Assembly: GCA_009801015.1 (NCBI GenBank) | Contig: VHZZ01000294.1 | Span: 160,403 to 222,860, forward strand | Length of the DNA stretch: 62,458 bases | Origin: Silene noctiflora | Taxonomy: Eukaryota > Streptophyta > Magnoliopsida > Caryophyllales > Caryophyllaceae | Reading direction: 5' to 3' | In this document: positions 55,566 to 62,458 of the stretch, piece by piece | Numbering within the stretch: the stretch's first letter is position 1 | How the letters are laid out: each line of letters opens with the position of its first letter | Notes under the pieces: generated by a model | Told to the model about the DNA's origin: nothing | The model's input: the letters and a program-made list of their open reading frames with translations, nothing else | The model's database searches: none | Program-made: the position numbers and the translations under genes

Positions 55566-56682
55566 TCCTTTGCTTTAGTCATCCCAGTGTCAGTGCCTCA
55601 GAGAAGCCTGGGGCGGCTGATGAAAAGCATGCTGTAACCCTTTTGTTTTTTGAAGGGGAATTGTCGGTTTTTGGACTGCGCAATATTACGACTATCATTT
55701 TGTAATGATGTATGTAACTTGGGTTTCTGATGAATGTTATGATGATTTATCTTCAGAAGTAATCGTGTAACCCGGCAATCTCGACCACTTCACTATCCTC
55801 CATTCCTCCCCACTCCCGCCTTGAACTACCGAGAGTTTATCTCGTCCCTCTAATCTCCCTTTCCGGTGGCGGAGGATGGAGCTTATGGTAATCTGAGGGT
55901 GAGGAGATGCTACATGCTAGCCAAGGGAGTTTGGAGATATAGAACTCAAATTCCACATACTTGCTCATTGATGAACATAACTTACTAACAAATGTAAACA
56001 AATGAACAAGACTAAAAAGAGTAAAGATTATCTTATATTTACTCAAGTTGACTTTACTAATTATGGTGTATTAATAGAGATGGTCATTAGCACGGGCTGG
56101 CCGGCCGGGCCGCCCTGTTTAGGCGTCCAGCACACAGTCTGGCCTGGCCCGCCTATTTAGTAAAAAAATAAAAATAAAAAAATAATTACACAGGTCCGCC
56201 AGCTCGGCCTGCCCACGGGCTTGGCCCGGGTCAAACATTCTTTCGGCCCGGCCAAGCCCGCCCTCGGCTGGTTCAGGGTTTGACCAGAGCAGCCTGGCCT
56301 GCCCTGCCCGGCCCGAGGACACCTCTAGGTGTATACCATTTGGGTTTAATTCTGATTCGAGTTGAATAGGATCACAAGTGAACTGAAAGAGAGTCAAGTC
56401 AATACCTCGATATAATAGAATACAAGTGTCTCAAATTAATTAGTCCGTGTTTTAACATAAACAAACCGGCTTATGATTTATACAAATTCTTGTTTAAGAT
56501 GGATATTTATCCAATCTAAACTATAAAACGGGTCAAAGAAATGGATGAAACAAGAAGATGAAAATATTTAACACGTTTTATGTTCAAGACGGATATGGAG
56601 AGACCAAGTGGCTTAAAAGCCAGTATGATTTTTCTGCACAGTGAAAATCTGGACAAAATTGAGCTTGTAAAACGAGCTAACA
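55566..56682. other. Intergenic region between LSM2 and PAC
   Basis: LSM2 3'UTR includes a partial repeat of the coding end (AGAAGCCTGGGGCGGCTGAT at about 55603). The element at 56073 follows. Short AAGACGGATAT pieces at 56500-56595 belong to the MITE family seen elsewhere. Confidence 0.5.
56073..56327. mobile_element. hAT-like GC-rich non-autonomous element (255 bp)
   Basis: Starts near TAGAGATGGTCATTAGCAC and ends GAGGACACCTCTA, with GGCCCGGCC-rich interior. Flanks GGTGTATT (56065-56072) and GGTGTATA (56328-56335) agree at 7 of 8 positions. Confidence 0.6.
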
Positions 56683-59600
56683 ATGGCGATTAAAGGTTTC
56701 CAACTAAGTTTCCCATTAATCTTACCCTCTAAAACTACACACTTTTCTTCTTCCCTCAACTTTTCTCACCCTTTTCCTGCTGTTCATCATTTCCCTGCTT
56801 CTTCTGGTAAAATTCAACTCTTCCTCATCCCCCTTTTTTTTTTTTTTTTTTTTTTTTTGCTTAAAGTTTGTTCATTTTTTGTGTTTTTTCCTAAATTATT
56901 GTTGTTTACCGTAAAAGGGGTGATTTTAAGGAAGGCCAAGAGTAAAGATGAGCTAGACTTGCAGGAATTGCCACCAGGTTTATCTCCAGAGTTCTATGAT
57001 GATGTATGTGTGTAATAATGTTTGCATTTATGTTATGTATGTATATATCTCTTGATGAAGTTGCTAATTTAGTTTATAGCGGGGTGTGTTTGGATACCAA
57101 AAGTCGAGGGAAATGGAGGAAATGGGAGGGGAGGGAGGGAGGGAAGGAGGAATGGAGTGAGTTTTCTCTTGAAATCTTCCCTTTGTTGCCTCACATTATA
57201 TTCCCTCTGTCGCGGTCACTTGTATACGGGTAGTTTAATCAAAAGTAAATAGATAATTAGGACGGAAGGAGTATATGGTTTCGTAGGTTGTTGTTGTTGT
57301 TGTTGTTGTGGTGGTGGTGGTGGTGGTGGTGGTTTCTTGTGACTGTGGTTGGGTTAATGAGGAGGATTATCGGGATGCTGATTAATAATGATGACTTGCT
57401 CGAATCACTGTCCTGTTATCATTAGTTTCAAGTTTTTGTCATCTATAAATGTACTCCCTCCGTCACAATTAAAAAAAAGGGTAAAGGAATGATTGGGACG
57501 TAGGGATTATATTCTCAAAACCAAGTAATTCGAATCTGTTTAATATGCATATGATTCGTAATTGAAGATGTTATCTGAAGTGTGATGGAGTACACTGATA
57601 CAACCTTATGCATTAAAATGACTTATTGCTGTGGATGATAGTTAATGTAAAGGTAGGTGTTCGTTTTACATGGACTTGATAGGACAGTTGTAATTTTTAC
57701 TTCTTAACAGGAATGGCAAGCTCAGCAGCGTCAAAAGACTAGAGAACTGCATAAAAAACGCCAAGAAGAGGATGACGAAGAGGAGCGAAAGGTCCGAGAA
57801 TACCAAGAAATTGGTACACGTTTGAAAGGATATCCGGACGAGGATGTGGTGAAAGCACGAAAATTGGTTTCAAGCTTTATAAGAGCAGAAGAAGAAGTAG
57901 AAGAGGTAGTAACTGATGCAGTCTTCAGTGTTTTTTTTGGATCCTTCACTTCTGACCTTGCTATTATTTCTCGGAATCTATGATTTTCTGGACTGTTTAT
58001 TTATAGTTTCACTCTTTCACCCGAGTTGCAGAAAATTGAGGAAGCTGCTGAAAGAGGAGAGCTTGACGAACTAGTTCTAATGGTCATTTGGAATCGACTT
58101 GATCTTGCAAGAAGAGATGTATGTTTTTTGTTTATTTACGCATTTTCATTTCCTGATTGCTGGAGGAATCATTTAGCAGTCCGTCTGATGGCCATTCCTC
58201 TGATTGTTGTGCTATGATTGCTATGTTATCTATATCAATTAGCAGCGCACTTCAGTTATATTGTTTTCACCTTAAGGGGATTTGTTTAGGCTGCCCTTAA
58301 GGCTAAGCCAAAAACAAAGTGAAAAGAAAATAGTGGAGTAGGGAAGTAGGTGAAAAGTGAAAAGTGAAACTGTCACATAAGTTTTGACTGTCTATGTTTC
58401 TTTTTCTCTTTAAATGGATGGATTGCGGTTGCATGGCTTCGGGTTCAGTTGGCCAATCCTCAAACTAAATTGGCTGTCCTAAAACCGGTACCTGAACTGA
58501 ATGGTATACCAAATCATTCAACAGTGGGATGAATACTTTTTTCTGAACTTGTAGTTTATTCTGTCGCAGTGCAGAATCATCCCTTTTTTTACTGCTAGGT
58601 TAATCTCTATTCATGTTCATACATTGTGCTTTATTTTCCCCAGATGAAGTTTTCTTTTAATCTTCATTTAGGATGAAAAGGATGCAATCAGGAGCCTGGA
58701 CCTTCTGTACAGGAGAGTTGAGGTACGTTTATTTTTTTAAGTTTTAACTTCATAACTGATTGAACACCTTCTAGAATTCCGTATCTGTTTGAATCCTCTA
58801 GACTATTGAAACTTTAAGATAAAGAGCTTTAAAAATGTCGTCTTCACTCTGGAAATTCGACCTACTTCATGAGTTAAAACTCCAGACAATCGCCTGTTCC
58901 AACATCTATTATTATGCTGCTTAATAGTCACCCATGAGCCTTTAGACCAGCTGCTACGGGTGGTAACTGGTAAGGACTAAGGATGTATATCATATTGGTA
59001 ATTAAACCCATGCACCTCAACTCTTATCTGTTTCAATATAGTTTTAATCAGGACCATCCGTCCTACCTCCTTTTTATCAGGACCATCTGCTCTTGCCATC
59101 CCCCTCCCTCCACCCCTGTCTAAACGAACAAGTGATACATACGTATTTGATGGTCTGGTAGATCATAGATGGATACTACTTCACCACCTTATGCATTTTG
59201 AGTCCGTCTCTTAGCTGTATCTGTATGTACCTTGAAAGTTCCTTTCGAGGTTTCAAACAGTAATCTTAAATTAATATTAAACTATTAATCGACATCTACA
59301 TTCTCCGTACTTTTGACCTGGTATCTGAAAAACTGAAACCAAATTCTTCACTATTACTTTGTTTTTCATATTTTCATTTGTTATTCAGCTTGTCACTTCT
59401 TTAACTCAGTATATTTTTACTCTTATACTATGATCCTAGGCTGAGATTTTGAAACGGGAGGCCTCTCCTGCAATGCGGTTGCTCAGCGATCTTTTGAATA
59501 TGCATAACGGGTTTGATGATGATCTGTGGCTAAAGGATTGCAAGAAGCGTATGGTCGAAACGTTTCCCAGAGAGGATCCATTCAGTATTATAGTTCCTGT

Positions 59601-60234
59601 AGGGTTTGACTTAGACCAGGTACGCCACCTATCTTTCTACCCAATATTTCTCATTTGATTCCTAGCGAGTTGATATCTCATGTGTGTGGAATGAAAACAC
59701 CTTTTTTCTTGTGTTTTTTCAAATTCTCGTCCTATGAGCTTGTATTCAAGTCGGTTTTCCTCAACTTACTGGAAATCATTAAAAACTGATGAAATTTTCA
59801 GTATGGCATTGCGTCATGCAGAAACAACCTATGTGTGCTTTCTGACCCCTTACCTAGCCATAGGCAGAGCCTTTGAGGCGTTGAGTAGAGCTGATCAAAT
59901 AGCCCAGACCGGCCCTAGTTTCTCAAATACCCTGTGGCCCTAGTTTTAACACGGTTCTACTAGCTCTATTAAAAATGATATATTTTGATTGGTTACTCAG
60001 CATCAAGGGCCAATGCGTCCTCCATTGGAAAACGATGATCTTCTTCTGAGGGTAGATTTTGTAAGAGAGGTTGACGAATTGTTGAGAGAGGTAAGAGACA
60101 AACAGATGGAAGTAGAGAATACACAAGGCTTTGATGCAGAATCAGTCGCAGCTCGAATGAAACAACAGGAGAAACAGCGCGCCATAAAACAGGTCGTCGA
60201 TCTCCTTGACCTTGCTATTAACTTGCAATGGTAA
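56683..60234 (+). CDS. PAC: PALE CRESS (PAC), chloroplast development protein
   Basis: Exons 56683-56806, 56918-57003, 57711-57905, 58032-58118, 58672-58722, 59440-59619 and 60001-60234 join in frame, giving 318 aa (Arabidopsis PAC about 313). The N-terminal 45 residues are Ser/Phe/Pro-rich with few acids, a chloroplast transit peptide. The conserved body reads LPPGLSPEFYDDEWQAQQRQ, a long charged helix (RQEEDDEEERKVREYQEIGT), KARKLVSSFIRAEEEVEE, GELDELVLMVIWNRLDLARR, IRSLDLLYRRVEAEILKR and FPREDPFSIIVPVGFD, and ends NLQW. PAC is needed for chloroplast development and plastid rRNA maturation/ribosome function. Exon boundaries are clean and the whole-length match makes this secure. Confidence 0.95.
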
Positions 60235-60636
60235 AAGCTTTTAGTATTGTCAGTTAAATTTTTAGTGCTGTTTTTTTTAAATTTTTTTTTTTTTGTAGAA
60301 CATTAATATCATTATAATATTGCATATTTTACAAAAATTGATTTTGCATTAGTTTAAATTCCCATAATGTTCCTGCTATAAAAACGAGTGGCCGAATCCT
60401 AGATGAAGGTGCAGAAGCCAAATATTTCAAAGGAGTCGGAAAGTATGATTACACTTGCTTTTTTAGGCCAATCATGTTTATTAACCTTAAAAACAAAGAA
60501 CATTCTTATCTGAAATCATCGCTGATCGTTATTATTATCCCAGTGCCTCGAAAGAGGTTTTGCATTATAACAGCGACCGGACATATACAACCTACTTTTC
60601 TACACTACATGGCTTGCAGTCCAACAAAACTAGAGG
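60235..60636. other. Convergent 3' region of PAC and the GDSL gene
   Basis: No gene. The two genes end about 400 bases apart on opposite strands. Confidence 0.5.
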
Positions 60637-61421
60637 TTAGAGGGCAGCAAGGCTACTAATGTCCATGGGATAAGCATCACCAGGTTGTTGCGCCCGGTAA
60701 GCTCGAGCAGCCAAAACCCTGTTAGCAGCTTCAGTTGGGTGTGCTACATCCCAATAGGCATGATCATTCCTTGTTTTACATGGTATACTTAATGGTACAC
60801 AGGCTAATGTCATCACATTGCAACATGGAAAGGTTCGAACCCGTAACCCTGCATTTTTATTTCAAACCTTGTTAGATATAACGGTATTATTAGTAAAACT
60901 CGTGTATGAATAAGCATGCATTAGGATCTAGTATAGAGGTGATCTCAAGCCGGACGCCCATGCCTAACCCTAATCCGGCTCATGACTGGGTAAGGCTAGG
61001 CTAACCTAACGAGCTAGGCCAAATTTTATTTTATTTTTTATTTTTTATTTTTGACAGGTCCAGGGTTGGGTCGGTCAGGCTGGTCAGGCGGGTGATGCCA
61101 TTTGTGACAAAACCGCCTGGCTGAGTCGGCATGATCCACAATCCGTTTTCATAAAATCGAGAAAAAGGAGAGAGTGTAAAGTTGCTTACCTAGGCCTTTT
61201 AGATCTTTGGTTATGATTTGAATACTATTGATCCATATGAATCGAGCATCACCATATTGCGAGTTTAAGTTTTCAACCATCAGTTTAAGCTTCTGGTTCC
61301 ATTTTTCGACAATTGCATTTGCAAATGGAGAGCACACACCCATTGGACTAATTGGTGGAAGACATCCTAAGGGTCCTAACCCAAATATGATCATCTTTCT
61401 TGCTCCCATGTTGTATAATTT
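60637..61421 (-). CDS. GDSL esterase/lipase, last two exons only
   Basis: Minus-strand exons 61190-61421 and 60637-60848 join (G/GG phase), giving 77 plus 70 codons. They encode the C-terminal half: KLYNMGARKMIIFGLGPLGCLPP, a helix with FANAIVEKWNQKLKLMVENL, then CCNVMTLACVPLS, PCKTRNDHAYWDVAHPTEAA and a DAYPMDISSLAAL end. The catalytic Asp and His of block V are in WDVAHP. Blocks I-III, with the nucleophile Ser and the oxyanion Gly and Asn, should lie in exons right of 61421. I did not find them before the window ends, so the gene is partial, or broken if the next exons are absent. GDSL lipases are usually secreted and act on cutin, wax or other esters. Confidence 0.88.
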
Positions 61422-61659
61422 CTACAATTATACCGAAAAATTACATATTAGAATGATTTTCAGTTTCGTCATACTAACATAAAATTTATTAGTGATATAA
61501 TATAACAATCTCGTTACTTTATTATCTCGTTACTGAATGGTGCAAACTCATTTTCTTATATAAGTCTCGTTTAATATTCATATATTCATCATTTACGATG
61601 ATCCAGCGATATTAGCTTAAATTAGGTTTTAGTACCATAAGACATAAGTTAATATTACT

Positions 61660-61868
61660 CACTCCGTCTCGGTCATTTGTTGTCCTATTCTATTTCGAGG
61701 TGTCTTAGTCAATTGTTGTCCTTTTTATTTTAGGAATGCATTTGATGAGCAATTTCATCATTCACACTTAATTTGGTTCACTTGTCATTTAATAATTGAC
61801 ATTATTTGGCCCCCTCCTCTTTTCTTGGTTTTTGTGCCAAAACCGAAGGACAACAATTGACCAGGATG
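61660..61868. mobile_element. Stowaway-like MITE, family A (copy 3)
   Basis: Starts near CACTCCGTCTCGGTCATTTG and ends ACAACAATTGACCAGGATGG. Shares TTGTTGTCC, AGGTGTCTTAGTCA and GCCCCCTCCTCTT blocks with the copy at 11902. Confidence 0.6.
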
Positions 61869-61950
61869 GTTGGAATCAGGGGCAGATCTGGGCACGCGGC
61901 CCATTAAATTCAGTTATATGTATGAGTCAGTACCCTTTGTATGCAATGTA

Positions 61951-62020
61951 ATGATAATGGTGTAGTGGTAAGTTTAGGGGATTAATATCTTGCTCACTCG
62001 AGTTCAAATCCCACAAACAA
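61951..62020 (+). mobile_element. SINE-like tRNA-derived head
   Basis: GTGTAGTGGTAAGT (A-box-like) is followed about 35 bases on by CGAGTTCAAATCCC (B box). It resembles the head at 2886. Confidence 0.45.
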
Positions 62021-62220
62021 CATTATTTTGCTTTTTGGTCTTATTAGCTCTAAAAATAGCAAAAAATTTGCATAGATGACTTGAGGTGTAATTTTATTTG
62101 CACTTTTTTTCATTCTTATTATATCTATATGAGATTTATATTTATTTTTAATATTTTATTAAAATATATGTAGTCTTTTACGATATTTAATCATATATGT
62201 ATGACAATAAAAGAATACAA

Positions 62221-62458
62221 TTAGGGGTAAAATGGTGGACCGTGGACCGGACCAAACTTAGTGGACCGAAGACCAAACAAGGGTAAAATGGTGGACCGTG
62301 GACTGGACCATAATTATATTGGTCCGGCCCGGTCCGGACCGTAAAAATGTATGGACCGGACCAGACCGGACCATATGGACCAAATAAAATATTTTTTTGT
62401 TACTTTATTATTTTAACGATTACTTTAATTTATTTAATGACCTATATTTATTTTGTCT
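62221..62458. repeat. GGACCGG-rich repeat, runs off the window
   Basis: GGGTAAAATGGTGGACCGTGG occurs at about 62225 and 62281, with multiple TGGACCGGACC units. Probably one end of a hAT-like element similar in style to that at 43143. Confidence 0.4.

Larger units (their letters stand above)
61422..62458. other. Upstream/intron region of the GDSL gene, repeat-rich
   Basis: Contains the MITE at 61660, the SINE-like sequence at 61951 and GGACCGG repeats at the right edge. No GDSL-type exon is seen. Confidence 0.5.

Overview
This is nuclear DNA from a flowering plant. It is AT-rich, has spliced genes with short exons and GT/AG introns, and is crowded with small transposons. The genes are plant families: an ethylene receptor, PGIPs, a DYW-type PPR protein, PALE CRESS, WVD2-like, BAHD and GDSL. 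They read as core eudicot. I suspect Caryophyllales from the style of the MITEs, but that is an impression and not shown by the sequence.

Layout, left to right. 1-795 (-): 5' part of a BAHD acyltransferase, cut by the window edge. 3916-6829 (+): ethylene receptor of subfamily II, closest to EIN4. 7559-10708 (+): METTL2/6/8-type tRNA m3C methyltransferase. 12455-12658 (+): a small protein. 14417-15657 (-): MYCBP-like coiled-coil protein. 18.1-23.7 kb: a repeat-rich block with a LINE RNase H fragment, a broken PGIP fragment and two intact, unusually long tandem PGIP genes. 24072-25611: three identical tRNA-Phe genes and one decayed copy, around a 57-residue membrane protein gene. 26959-28713 (-): MEF1-like RNA-editing factor. 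32859-36824 (+): WVD2-like/TPX2-domain protein. 39130-39516 (+): small basic protein. 43763-44305 (-): DUF1685 protein whose last exon is not visible. 45705-52534 (+): ankyrin-TPR protein (TPR10). 54517-55565 (+): LSM2. 56683-60234 (+): PALE CRESS. 60637-61421 (-): last two exons of a GDSL lipase.

The genes are mostly unrelated housekeeping, organelle and defence genes and do not form one pathway. Themes that do recur are organelle gene expression (MEF1, PAC), RNA metabolism (LSM2, m3C methyltransferase, tRNA-Phe) and cell-wall defence (PGIPs). Between genes lie Stowaway-like MITEs (TA target sites), hAT-like elements with 8-bp target duplications, SINE-like tRNA-derived repeats, 5'-truncated LINE ends, Helitron-like ends and several local tandem duplications. 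A 60-base run of N at 41634-41693 marks an assembly gap.

I found no clearly new multi-gene system. The most interesting observations are a Stowaway MITE sitting at the TA of a TATA box with the whole promoter-plus-MITE unit duplicated, the tandem tRNA-Phe array with a dispersed decayed copy, the cluster of short upstream ORFs before the ethylene receptor, the two long PGIPs, and the missing last exon of the DUF1685 gene.
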